DNA from: a virus | Virus record (IMG/VR): IMGVR_UViG_3300021963_000215 | Location: 1-45,308 of that record | Length of the DNA: 45,308 nt | Reading direction: 5' to 3' (one strand) | In this document: positions 1 through 7,809 of the stretch, piece after piece | How positions within the stretch are numbered: the first letter of the stretch is position 1 | How the letters are laid out: the number at the start of each line of letters is the position of its first letter | The notes under the pieces: generated by a model | Told to the model about the DNA's origin: nothing | The model's database searches: none | Seen by the model: only the letters and a program-made list of their open reading frames with translations | Position numbers and translations under genes: made by a program

Positions 1-157
1 TATAATATCTGGTTATAGCCTCACCATATACATTAGGTTCAGTATCGCCTAGCTTTATTTTATAGTAGCCAATTTCTTGAGACACAACATCTTCAATGAT
101 CTCTTTTGTAAAGATCTTCATTGTAGCTACATCTCTTATTGATCCAAACATTCCCAT
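1..157 (-). CDS. Partial structural-module protein (5' end only)
   Basis: An open frame starts at ATG 157-155, two bases after the stop of the preceding connector-like gene, and runs off the left edge of the window after 52 codons. A second in-frame ATG is at 151-149. The visible protein begins MGMFGSIRDVATMKIF and has no stop. The tight spacing and same strand place it in the head/neck operon, so a neck or head-completion role is plausible from position alone. I do not recognise the family from this fragment. Confidence 0.6.
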   Translation of the reverse strand, partial: MGMFGSIRDVATMKIFTKEIIEDVVSQEIGYYKIKLGDTEPNVYGEAITRYY

Positions 158-159
158 AT

Positions 160-1335
160 TTACCCAATATATATAAACATTGGCACCTCATTTAGTGTGC
201 TCGATATTGATTGATTTTCAGACTGTTTACGCTCTAACTGTGATTGACGACTTAGTTGATCAAAATCACTACGAAGTCTTTCCCTTAAAGCTGTTTGTTG
301 ATCACGCCCTTTTGATATTAAGTCAGCACCATTTAATGTAACTTCTGCACCAGGCACAGGTACTTGCGTATATTTACCTCTAATCAAACCTAACAACTCT
401 GATGCTAAGGCTAATGTATATTCATAGATCCACTGTTTACCAGGTTGATTAATCTGTGAATAAGTTATATTTGCATATGGTACATTAGATGGATTAGTAA
501 CTAACCCTTTTGATCCAGAATAAGGACTATTTCCTTGAACACTACTTAATTCACTGAATTTAGCATAGTCAATAAAAACAACTATGCCATCTTTATCAGG
601 CCAAGGAAATATAGTTAGTTTGTTATTTGTTAATTGGAATGAATACATTGAACGTCTAACATTATTAGACATTTCAATCTCTTGTATACGGCTTATGTCC
701 CAATAAATAGGAAATAAAACAAAGTTCAAACCTGGTGAATACGATGCCCAACCAAAGTTTTCAGTAGCACCTTGATAGTTAATACTGCCTCCAATATATG
801 GATCATAATACTGATTGATAGCAGGTTGTGCTTCATAATATACCTTATTAACAACAATTCTATCACCAGGTTGAATTAAACTACCAGATAAAGCCCACGC
901 TTCTAAGTCATAAGTTTGTTGACTAGAAGTTAAATACAAAGCAGATTTATACTGATTAACATAGCCACCTACTTGAATAGGTGTGCCATAATTCTCAGCA
1001 ACAGTAATAGTATAGTTTAAATTAGGTAAAACAACTTCATTGTTTAATAGAGAAGCAGTAGAACTACCTTCTAGAGTCAAATAGTTGTCTTTTATTTTAT
1101 GCAAATAAAGCTCTTCAGAATAAACAGAAACAGCTTCTTCAAAACAAGCATAGAATGAACCAGATTGTAGTTCTACCTCCATTATAGGATAGCCTAACTT
1201 TCTTGCACAGAAGTTAGCTACTTTAGGACCATCTGATTGGAAGGCAGGATCTAAATCATAAAAACCAAACGGTGTAGATCCTGATATTGCGCCTCCAGTT
1301 CCATTCCAAATCGGTGTAGTTGCAGTTGAAGCCAT
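160..1335 (-). CDS. Probable neck / head-tail connector protein
   Basis: A 391-residue protein beginning MASTATTPIWNGTGGAISGS. The N-terminal part (about residues 30-85) is helical with the stretch FYACFEEAVSVYSEEL, which resembles the helical core of head-tail adaptor proteins. The middle is beta-rich, and the last 60 residues are charged and probably coiled. Its start ATG overlaps the phoH stop by one base (TAATG), so translation is likely coupled. The place next to capsid genes supports a virion role. The connector assignment is inference from local pattern and context; it could be another neck or decoration protein. Confidence 0.45.
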   Translation of the reverse strand: MASTATTPIWNGTGGAISGSTPFGFYDLDPAFQSDGPKVANFCARKLGYPIMEVELQSGSFYACFEEAVSVYSEELYLHKIKDNYLTLEGSSTASLLNNEVVLPNLNYTITVAENYGTPIQVGGYVNQYKSALYLTSSQQTYDLEAWALSGSLIQPGDRIVVNKVYYEAQPAINQYYDPYIGGSINYQGATENFGWASYSPGLNFVLFPIYWDISRIQEIEMSNNVRRSMYSFQLTNNKLTIFPWPDKDGIVVFIDYAKFSELSSVQGNSPYSGSKGLVTNPSNVPYANITYSQINQPGKQWIYEYTLALASELLGLIRGKYTQVPVPGAEVTLNGADLISKGRDQQTALRERLRSDFDQLSRQSQLERKQSENQSISSTLNEVPMFIYIG

Positions 1336-2000
1336 TAATCGTGAGCTTTATATATTTCAAGAATTTTTTCTACTATTGGGTCACGATGATTTGTTTTCAA
1401 AGTGACTACTGCAAAACCTGGCACTTCTTTAAAGTTAGTGCATATAAAGTTAAAACCACTCATCTTTTTATCTTTCAAATCAATTTGAGCTGTATCACCA
1501 CAAACTATCATTTTACTGCCTTGACATATGCGACCTAATAACAACTCCATTTGTCTGTGAGTAATGTTTTGGCCTTCATCGACAACAACACAACAGCTAG
1601 TTAAGTTTCTTCCTCGCATAAAAGCTAAAGGTATCACTTCGATATGACCTTCAGCCAACTCTTTATCTATCTTCTCTTTGTTATACAACCTATACATGTT
1701 ATCATATATAGCTGCTGTATAAGGAGCTAGCTTATCATCTTTAGAACCAGGTAAAAAACCAATCTCTTCACCTGATGTTACAGCTGGCCTTGTCAATATT
1801 ACCTTCTCTACTTCTTTTCTAAATAGTAGATCTAGTGCTATTTGCGCAGCAACTAAAGACTTACCAGAACCTGCTTGACCTTTTAATACCGTTATTTTAT
1901 TTGACAGTATAATTAACTTAGCGTCTTTCTGTTCTTCATTTAACTGTATTTGAAACCTAATCTCGCTTTTAGGCCTTCTCTTAGCACTTTTGTCAACCAT
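1335..2000 (-). CDS. phoH: PhoH-like P-loop ATPase
   Basis: A 221-residue PhoH-family ATPase, common in marine and T4-like phages; its role in infection is unsettled (RNA-related or phosphate-stress functions have been proposed). Walker A is GQAGSGKS (residues 41-48), a conserved RPAV follows at 71, Walker B is VVVDEGQN (138-145), and a GDTAQ sensor motif sits at 168. I chose ATG at 2000-1998. A TTG two codons upstream would extend the frame, but that start is weaker and the ATG is closer to normal spacing after AAAGG. It lies downstream of the capsid terminator with its own ATATTTATT motif, so it probably has a separate promoter. Confidence 0.92.
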   Translation of the reverse strand: MVDKSAKRRPKSEIRFQIQLNEEQKDAKLIILSNKITVLKGQAGSGKSLVAAQIALDLLFRKEVEKVILTRPAVTSGEEIGFLPGSKDDKLAPYTAAIYDNMYRLYNKEKIDKELAEGHIEVIPLAFMRGRNLTSCCVVVDEGQNITHRQMELLLGRICQGSKMIVCGDTAQIDLKDKKMSGFNFICTNFKEVPGFAVVTLKTNHRDPIVEKILEIYKAHD

Positions 2001-2016
2001 ATTCAAGTACCTTTCA

Positions 2017-2025
2017 AATAAATAT
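2017..2025 (-). promoter_or_regulatory. ATATTTATT motif upstream of phoH
   Basis: On the minus strand GATATTTATTT ends 16 bases before the phoH ATG, just after the terminator that follows the capsid gene. It belongs to the recurrent gene-oriented motif described in the findings and is a candidate late-type promoter element. Confidence 0.4.
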
Positions 2026-2040
2026 CAAAAGACTATAAAT

Positions 2041-2071
2041 AAAAAAAGGGCCTCAAAAAGAGGCCCCTTTT
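2041..2071 (-). terminator. Rho-independent terminator after the major capsid gene
   Basis: On the minus strand a perfect 7-bp stem GGGCCTC/GAGGCCC with a five-base T loop is followed by seven T residues (stem arms at 2048-2054 and 2060-2066). It lies just after the capsid stop codon and before phoH, as expected for a highly expressed gene that is insulated from its neighbour. The plus-strand side also has a short T run, so weak two-way function is possible. Confidence 0.9.
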
Positions 2072-2095
2072 ATTGTTGGTTTAACGAACTAATAA

Positions 2096-3769
2096 TTAGA
2101 TAACGTTAAGGTCACCAACCAATACTAATCCATAGTATTCAGGACGTACCATAGTCATAGCGTAACGAGTCATGATACCTTTACGTGGAGTGAAGGTGTT
2201 TGGATCGTACACTAATGGAGTCATGATCAATGGAACGTATGGAGAGTAAACAGCACCACACTCGAGGAATTGATTTCCACGGAATCCAAGAAGGATAGCG
2301 TTCTCAAGCATGTATGGGTTTTTGTAAACCTTGTAACGGCTGTTCAACTGACCGATCTTCTGTACACCGAAGGCATACTTCATAGTGTCAGCTGCACCAT
2401 CAGTATCAGCAGCAAATCCTGGGATAGACTCAAGAATTGTAGCTACAGTTGGAGAAACTACCATGAAGTTAGCACCACCACGCAAAGTACGCTGATGGAT
2501 GATGTTAGATACTTTCTGAAGCTTAATACCAAGGGTTTGGAACCAGCTCATTTGAGTATAATAAACACCAGCTGTGTTAGAAGTAAATGCTGTACCAGCA
2601 GCGTTGATTTGGTTACCAACTTGTGCAGACCAGTATTCAATGGTTGGAGCGTTTTGGATCAACATGTCAAGGATTTCGAGGTCGATCTCCAAAGAGATGT
2701 GCTCAGAAAGAAGACCAGTCAATTCAGCTTCAGCATCCAAAGAATGGTATGCATTCAAGTCTTGTGCAAATTCTGGAGTCCATTGTGCTTTCAACTTACG
2801 AGTTTTAGCAGAAATGGTTTGGCTCTTCATTTGTACGTTAATCTCAGGGATAACGATAGAAGTTGCAGACAAGCTGTTTGGAACAGATGGAAGACCAGAA
2901 CGATCTTCGAAATCACCACGGCTATTGAAGTCAGTAGCTTTGTTGTAGTAAACAACGAATTGGTTAGTACCAGCAGCAGAACCAGAAATCTCGGAAGTAG
3001 AAGCACTAACGAAGAATTCTACGTTACCACCATTGATCTTAGTGAACTGCTGAAGAGTGTCAGTTGCAGCTGATATAGAACCAGAAGCAATAACCCAAGC
3101 ACGTACACCATCAAAGTTTGGACTAACTAAAGAAGAGGTAGCGAAAGCGATCTTCTTAACGGTAGAAAGTGCAGAATCTGTACCACCTACAATAGAAGAA
3201 GAGAAGTTACTGTTGAAATCAACTTCAGCGAAAGATGCAGAAGAGATAGTTACAGTAGATGAAGCGCTAAACTGGTTCAAAGAATAACCGAAACGGCCAG
3301 CACCATAAAGAGCGCCTGCAGCTTGGTTACCAAAGTTTGCACTTGGTGTACCATAGATTGAATCACCAGCGGTGAATGGAGGCTTAGTGTTACCATATTG
3401 GAAATCCAAATAGAACACAAGACCTGCAGGGAGGTTCATCGGCTGTACAGAAACGAACTCTTTAGAAGCGATCTGTCCGAAGATTTTACGAACCAATGGA
3501 AGAGCTACACCAGCCCATTGCTCACCAGTACCTGGGGTAAAGGTAGCACCGCCGGTGTTAAGGTTACCGTTAGTTGTAGTAGATTCAACTACAAGCTGTT
3601 TAGCTTGGTTTTCGAGAATTACGGCCATGTTGTTGGCGTCGTAATCTTGCATGCCCTCGAGAAGGCCAGACTTGCTCCACTTTTTAGCAAGACGCTGAGC
3701 AACACCATGTTGATCAGAGAAAGCTGTTTGAGCGGATTCAGTCAAAAGGGATTGAACTAAATTTGCCAT
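2096..3769 (-). CDS. gp23: Major capsid protein, T4 gp23-like
   Basis: A 557-residue shell protein of the T4 gp23 family that forms the capsid hexamers. Family signatures include VSVQPMNLPAGLVFYLDF near residue 105-122 and the block KTRKLKAQWTPEFAQDLNAY followed by LDAEAELTGLL, which match T4 gp23 closely. The C-terminus carries the PFTPRKG/TRYA-like region. In T4 an N-terminal piece is removed by gp21 after a Glu; here VVE ending at residue 62 is the best-placed candidate. Residues 73-84 (GGATFTPGTGEQ) recur in the protein at 7268-7807. Its codons are visibly richer in G/C-ending choices than its neighbours, as expected for strong expression. A variant CATTTATTT motif precedes the start. Confidence 0.95.
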   Translation of the reverse strand: MANLVQSLLTESAQTAFSDQHGVAQRLAKKWSKSGLLEGMQDYDANNMAVILENQAKQLVVESTTTNGNLNTGGATFTPGTGEQWAGVALPLVRKIFGQIASKEFVSVQPMNLPAGLVFYLDFQYGNTKPPFTAGDSIYGTPSANFGNQAAGALYGAGRFGYSLNQFSASSTVTISSASFAEVDFNSNFSSSIVGGTDSALSTVKKIAFATSSLVSPNFDGVRAWVIASGSISAATDTLQQFTKINGGNVEFFVSASTSEISGSAAGTNQFVVYYNKATDFNSRGDFEDRSGLPSVPNSLSATSIVIPEINVQMKSQTISAKTRKLKAQWTPEFAQDLNAYHSLDAEAELTGLLSEHISLEIDLEILDMLIQNAPTIEYWSAQVGNQINAAGTAFTSNTAGVYYTQMSWFQTLGIKLQKVSNIIHQRTLRGGANFMVVSPTVATILESIPGFAADTDGAADTMKYAFGVQKIGQLNSRYKVYKNPYMLENAILLGFRGNQFLECGAVYSPYVPLIMTPLVYDPNTFTPRKGIMTRYAMTMVRPEYYGLVLVGDLNVI

Positions 3770-3799
3770 TTTAAATAAATGTTTTGTTTAATAATTGAT

Positions 3800-4885
3800 T
3801 TACTTTTTGATTCCAGCAAGAGTTTGCCAACGGTTGATAAATGGATCAGCGTCCACTATTCTAGCCTTTGGAGCAACGCCAGCTGCTTGTGATGCAAAAC
3901 CAATTGATTCTTTAAGCTGATTTTTCTTAGTCTCGCTAAAAGATTCTCTTAAAGTTTCATAAGTGTTCTTAACTTCGTTCACGCTTACAGCACGATCAAG
4001 AGCATTAACCACTTTTACTTTTTGAGACTCACTAAGAGACTTAGATTTGAACAACTTGTTCATGTAGAGATACTTTGCATTAAGCAAGTTAATCTCTTGA
4101 AGATCTTGACGTAAAGCCTCGATAGTTGATTTAGCTTCTTCAAGCTCTTCTTCCATCTTATCTTTTTCGTCTTCTTTCTTCTCTTCTAACTCTGGATATA
4201 CTGGCTTTTGACTGCCACCGGAAAATCCTGGATCACGATGATCCGCATCTTCCATACCCTCGGCTTCGAGTTCAGCAAGAATTTCGTCGAGAGAAATTTC
4301 AGCTTCAGCTTCAGAGTCAGCATCGGCTTCGTCACCAGCAAGACCTAAGTCTTGAGAACCAGCCATTACAGATTGGAGTACTTGCTTAAGATCTCCGAGA
4401 GTGATGTCGATTACTTTAGTTTCGTCACCTACCATCTCTTCTTCCTCTTCGCCTTCTTCCTCTCCTTCTTCTTCCTCTTCTTCTTCAGCTTCATTTAAAG
4501 CCTCGTCTTTCATTTCTTTTGCTTCTTCTATGTCGTCATGCTTAACCTCTTCCATTTCGTCGTGGCCAGCTTCGTCAACATTAGAAAGCTCTTCGAGTTG
4601 AGCAAGAATTTCTTCTAACTCAGCCTCGTTGATGTCAAGATTTTCTTCCATTCCGTCTTCAGAATAGGTTTCTTCCATCTTGTCATCGTGCATTTTTTCG
4701 TCGATGTTTTCCTCCATCTCTTCAACTTCGTCAAGTTCAGCTTCAGCTTCTTCTGAAAGCTTCAAACGAATCATCTCTTGAATCTTTGGTTCAAAAGCTT
4801 CTTCGAGTGCCGCCTTAGCATTAGCTACCGCAGAAGCTCTTAAAGCTTTAGCGTCAAGGATAGCATCTTGGTAAAGATTGCTCAT
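3800..4885 (-). CDS. gp22: Prohead core scaffolding protein, gp22-like
   Basis: A 361-residue, very acidic, mostly helical protein placed between the capsid and protease genes, exactly where T4 encodes gp22. The middle (about residues 60-160) is dominated by Glu/Asp, including long Glu runs. The C-terminal third (about 235-330) is coiled-coil, and the last residues NRWQTLAGIKK form a short hydrophobic tail that may contact the shell. In T4 the core protein guides head assembly and is then digested by gp21; the many L-x-E sites here are consistent with that. Assignment rests on order and composition more than on residue matches. Confidence 0.82.
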   Translation of the reverse strand: MSNLYQDAILDAKALRASAVANAKAALEEAFEPKIQEMIRLKLSEEAEAELDEVEEMEENIDEKMHDDKMEETYSEDGMEENLDINEAELEEILAQLEELSNVDEAGHDEMEEVKHDDIEEAKEMKDEALNEAEEEEEEEGEEEGEEEEEMVGDETKVIDITLGDLKQVLQSVMAGSQDLGLAGDEADADSEAEAEISLDEILAELEAEGMEDADHRDPGFSGGSQKPVYPELEEKKEDEKDKMEEELEEAKSTIEALRQDLQEINLLNAKYLYMNKLFKSKSLSESQKVKVVNALDRAVSVNEVKNTYETLRESFSETKKNQLKESIGFASQAAGVAPKARIVDADPFINRWQTLAGIKK

Positions 4886-4946
4886 TTCAATAAAATTGTT
4901 TCTGGGATTGCTTATTAGATAGAAAGCAATATAAGGATTTTATTCA

Positions 4947-4971
4947 CTAGTGTCATACTAGATAATGACAC
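4947..4971 (-). other. Competing hairpins in the gp22 leader
   Basis: The 140-base gap 4886-5025 contains no gene. It holds GTGTCAT/ATGACAC (arms 4950-4956 and 4965-4971, 8-base loop) and an overlapping alternative CTAGT/ACTAG (4947-4951 and 4957-4961, 5-base loop). The two cannot form together. There is no T run, so it is not a standard terminator. It lies between an ATATTTATT motif and the gp22 start and may affect mRNA stability or translation. Confidence 0.45.
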
Positions 4972-4977
4972 ATATGC

Positions 4978-4986
4978 AATAAATAT
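4978..4986 (-). promoter_or_regulatory. ATATTTATT motif upstream of gp22
   Basis: The minus strand reads GATATTTATTG 92 bases before the scaffold start, on the far side of the leader hairpins. It would give the scaffold gene a structured leader if it works as a promoter. Confidence 0.35.
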
Positions 4987-5025
4987 CTAACTTAAGAGTA
5001 AAAATATATAAACTCGTAAATATTT

Positions 5026-5655
5026 TTATTTACTCAAGCAACAAACTCCTGATTGCGAACAGATGATATCAGAAATAAGTTGATTAACTCTGCTTGTTGA
5101 TATAGCAATAGTATGATCTACAGACTCTCTTAAACCTCCAACTGGCTTCATATATGCACCGTATGTTGATGGTGTAGATACAAAGTCCCAGCAAATAAGA
5201 TCAAGATCATCTTCAACCTGTACTAAACCTTCACCGATTGGAGTAACAGAACCCATAGCTCTAGAAGATATACCAACAGTGATATTGTTTCTAAACAACT
5301 CTTTTAATATATTTCCTGATGGTGTAGGAAGTATTTCAACATCTCCATAAAGATCTTTACCTTCCCAATACAATCTAACAATGTTATGACTAACATTCTT
5401 AAGGTTAATAATAGAAGATTCAGGATGGTCTAATTCACCTAAAGCTCTATTCTCAGCAATTGGTCCAGCAATATATTTTTGTACTTGCTCAAATAAAGTT
5501 TGATACGGATAAATCCTTCTATTAGCATTAGGTTTATCAGTAGCTTGAACAAGTCCAGATACGACCATATTACCATTAGAAAGGCGCTTTGCCTCAGTTA
5601 AAGATTGCGGAAGCGGGCTAAAAGCATTATATTCTATTAAAAGTTGCTTAGACAT
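5026..5655 (-). CDS. gp21: Prohead maturation protease, gp21-like
   Basis: A 209-residue serine protease of the herpesvirus-assemblin-like prohead protease group (T4 gp21). The catalytic His is in GELDHPE (H77) and the Ser in GISSRAMGS (S130/S131), followed by the family's DFVSTPS segment at 157-163. It should act inside the prohead, cutting scaffold, capsid N-termini and internal proteins after [L/I]-x-E, as known for T4. Its own N-terminus, MSKQLLIE, ends in such a site. The start overlaps the upstream stop by one base (TAATG). The C-terminal Cys-rich tail (ICSQSGVCCLSK) is not typical and may be trimmed. Confidence 0.93.
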   Translation of the reverse strand: MSKQLLIEYNAFSPLPQSLTEAKRLSNGNMVVSGLVQATDKPNANRRIYPYQTLFEQVQKYIAGPIAENRALGELDHPESSIINLKNVSHNIVRLYWEGKDLYGDVEILPTPSGNILKELFRNNITVGISSRAMGSVTPIGEGLVQVEDDLDLICWDFVSTPSTYGAYMKPVGGLRESVDHTIAISTSRVNQLISDIICSQSGVCCLSK

Positions 5656-7124
5656 TATTGTACTTTTTCTTTTGTGTATCTTACTCCAGCTCTCTTTAAA
5701 TCAGCTTCATATCCAGGTGCTTCAGCATCTTTTGTAAAGATAACTTCTCCTCCTGCATGGAATTTTGTAGCCTCTTTTATCTTCTTTATTACTTCTTTCA
5801 ATTTGCCAATCTTTTCCTTGTTACCTTTATGTTTTGCCATATATTTTTTTATGGCTTCACCAAAAGGCTTACCTTTCCATGAACTCCAAGGATTAGTATC
5901 AGCAGGCTTTTCTAAACCAGCAATATCAATGTAGTTATAATTCATTCCATCAAAATAACCAGCCATAATCCTACGCTGCTCAATCTTTAATGAATCAATC
6001 TTAATCTCTTCATTTCTGTCTACAGTAATAGCTTTATCTCCTACTTTGAACTCTACACCTTCAGGACTTATAGCTCTTTGGCCATCTTTATTCATTTTAT
6101 ATCCTTGGAGTAATGGTTCGTCTGAACCTGGAAGGCTTTTATCTGGAGCTGGAAATATGCCTTCTTCTTGATGGCTTTTCTCTGTAAAATGATGCACTGT
6201 ATTGGCCTGATAGTCTTTTAATGAACCATCTTCCATTTCAACTGTAAAAGTACTACCGATAATTTCTGTTACTTTACCATTACCATCAGGAGTGTGTACT
6301 TCTGATCCTATATGGTATTTCCAGTGGCTGTCTTCGTTAATTTGATCTTTTTTTTTAAGAGAATTGGTAAGAGCTTTTAAAGCCTCTTCTTTAAGAGCCT
6401 TAACTTTTACCTTCTTCATCTCATTAGCCTTATCTTTATGATTGGCTTTTTTAACTTCTTGAGTTTGAAGCTTAGCGTCTTTCTTTTCTACATCTTCTGC
6501 ATTAGCAAACATTTCTTTGTCAAATGCATGAGGATTCTTTTGTAATTGCTTAGCAGCTTTATTAAGGGCGAGCTTATATGAATCATTAGTAAGTTCGTCT
6601 TCTTTTGACAACATCATCTGTACACCTTTTTTCAAGAAGTATGGATTAACCCTGTCAACTGCTGGATCGGTAGTTACATTAGCATCTGCCTCATTTAAAG
6701 ACATTTTTTTAGCAGCTAATTTAGGATCACTTTTTGACTTATTATCCATAAAAGAACCATCACCCCACCAAGCAACTACAGAATCTGTATCTGCTGTGGA
6801 ATTAAAATTAGGTCCAGCTTTAAATACGTCTACATGCTGCAATTTTTTATTTGTAGCGGCAAGTTGTTTAGCAAACGCAATTGCAGATTTAATGTCTTTA
6901 AACTTCTTAGATTGTCTGATTCCATCTGAATAGTGAACTTCATAATTCTCAGCAATATCCGCTTCGCTAATGATACCCTTGTTCTTAAGGATCCTTACAG
7001 CGTCATCATAAGATGTAATATTGGTTACCCAAGGAAGGTTATTATCCTTGCGTGCTTCATAAAGAAACTTCTCGCGGCTTACTTCCCCAGCCTTATGTTT
7101 ACGGTATAATTGAATTATCGTCAT
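5655..7124 (-). CDS. Head-module protein of unknown function
   Basis: A 489-residue soluble, charged protein between the protease and the presumed core genes. The N-terminus has a helical leader with FLYE at residues 20-23, an [L/I]-x-E type site. A Lys/Glu-rich helical section lies near 200-260. A small beta-rich region follows around 265-310 (HIGSEVHTPDGNGKVTEIIG), resembling a KOW/SH3-like barrel. A second similar GDKAITV segment lies near 360, and the C-terminus is basic. I infer an internal or core protein processed during maturation; the family is not recognised. The start is 3 bases after an AATATTTATT motif. Confidence 0.7.
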   Translation of the reverse strand: MTIIQLYRKHKAGEVSREKFLYEARKDNNLPWVTNITSYDDAVRILKNKGIISEADIAENYEVHYSDGIRQSKKFKDIKSAIAFAKQLAATNKKLQHVDVFKAGPNFNSTADTDSVVAWWGDGSFMDNKSKSDPKLAAKKMSLNEADANVTTDPAVDRVNPYFLKKGVQMMLSKEDELTNDSYKLALNKAAKQLQKNPHAFDKEMFANAEDVEKKDAKLQTQEVKKANHKDKANEMKKVKVKALKEEALKALTNSLKKKDQINEDSHWKYHIGSEVHTPDGNGKVTEIIGSTFTVEMEDGSLKDYQANTVHHFTEKSHQEEGIFPAPDKSLPGSDEPLLQGYKMNKDGQRAISPEGVEFKVGDKAITVDRNEEIKIDSLKIEQRRIMAGYFDGMNYNYIDIAGLEKPADTNPWSSWKGKPFGEAIKKYMAKHKGNKEKIGKLKEVIKKIKEATKFHAGGEVIFTKDAEAPGYEADLKRAGVRYTKEKVQ

Positions 7125-7127
7125 ACT

Positions 7128-7137
7128 AATAAATATT
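7128..7137 (-). promoter_or_regulatory. AATATTTATT motif before the 489-residue gene
   Basis: The minus strand reads AATATTTATTAGTATG, so the motif ends only 3 bases before the start codon and overlaps the stop of the preceding 42-residue gene. Such short spacing would give a nearly leaderless mRNA if it is a promoter. Confidence 0.35.
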
Positions 7138-7265
7138 TATCTTCCCTGTCCACGATAAGTTTTTTCTGACCTATCGTGTTTGTTAAATGATTTTTGTGCC
7201 TTACCTTTCTTTCTTTTACCAAAATTGATCTTTACTGATGTTCCACCTTTTGATACTTTTGCCAT
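7137..7265 (-). CDS. Small basic protein (42 aa)
   Basis: A 42-residue frame from ATG 7265 to TAA 7137, beginning MAKVSKGGTSVKINFGKRKK and ending TYRGQGR. It is strongly basic with no hydrophobic core, suggesting nucleic-acid or acidic-scaffold binding. The neighbours fit tightly: the upstream stop is at 7270-7268, and the downstream start follows the next motif. The frame fills an otherwise empty gap inside a packed operon and uses codons like its neighbours, so I regard it as real. T4 places small prohead core proteins (gp67, gp68) in this part of the order, but no residue match supports equating them. Confidence 0.7.
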   Translation of the reverse strand: MAKVSKGGTSVKINFGKRKKGKAQKSFNKHDRSEKTYRGQGR

Positions 7266-7267
7266 GA

Positions 7268-7807
7268 CTACTTAAACTTTTTAATGTTTTGATTAAGTTC
7301 TGCAACCATTTCCTTTATCTTACTAAGGGCTTTTTCTGTATGGGCTTTATATTTAAGACCACCTTCACCTTCAGATAATTCTGATTTGAGGCGGCTTACA
7401 TATTCAAACAAACGATTAATTTCTTGTACTTTCTTTCTAACTTCACGAACAGCTTGGTGGAATTGATCTGCTTTACCTCTGGTTTTAGTTTCGGTTTTAA
7501 ACTTAGAGTAGCTTTCATTTAACTCTTCAAACAATTGCTTGTAGATAAAACCACCTTTAGATGGACGGTTAGGTACAGATGGAGCATCTTTCCAACCCCA
7601 TTTATCTTTCATGTATATTTTAGCTTTACCTGCTGCTAACTTAGGCTCAACATCTTTCACTTCTTTCTTAGTCTTCTTTTTAAAAGCCTTATTGGTAGCC
7701 ATTTGTTCACCAGTACCAGGAGTAAAAGTTGCACCTCCAAAGTTGGTAGCAGATGTTTCTTGACGAAGTTTCTGTGTAGCGAACTGATTATTAAACTTTT
7801 TATCCAC
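7268..7807 (-). CDS. Probable prohead core / capsid-associated protein
   Basis: A 179-residue protein starting at GTG (7807-7805), two bases after the upstream stop. Residues 24-35, GGATFTPGTGEQ, are identical to residues 73-84 of the major capsid protein and lie in a similar Ser/Thr/Asn-rich setting. Residues 36-60 are Lys-rich, a W-rich basic patch (KDKWGWKDAPSVPNRPSKGG) follows, and the last 80 residues are a coiled coil. By position between portal and protease it resembles the T4 gp67/gp68 core genes. The shared peptide suggests that both proteins bind the same partner or are cut by the same protease. Confidence 0.7.
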   Translation of the reverse strand: MDKKFNNQFATQKLRQETSATNFGGATFTPGTGEQMATNKAFKKKTKKEVKDVEPKLAAGKAKIYMKDKWGWKDAPSVPNRPSKGGFIYKQLFEELNESYSKFKTETKTRGKADQFHQAVREVRKKVQEINRLFEYVSRLKSELSEGEGGLKYKAHTEKALSKIKEMVAELNQNIKKFK

Positions 7808-7809
7808 TA

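Noticed and set aside
2001-2006. TTG start for phoH two codons upstream of the ATG
   Set aside because: The ATG at 2000 gives a normal start and all conserved motifs; the extension adds only two residues and uses a rare start.
2270-3073. Long plus-strand open frame opposite the major capsid gene (267 aa)
   Set aside because: It is an antisense shadow of the gp23-like gene, whose residues match the family strongly. The shadow has no recognisable domain and an unlikely Cys/Ser-rich composition.
4401-4601. Serine-rich plus-strand frame opposite the scaffold gene
   Set aside because: It is the antisense reading of Glu codons in the acidic gp22-like protein; poly-Ser arises from complementing GAA/GAG repeats.
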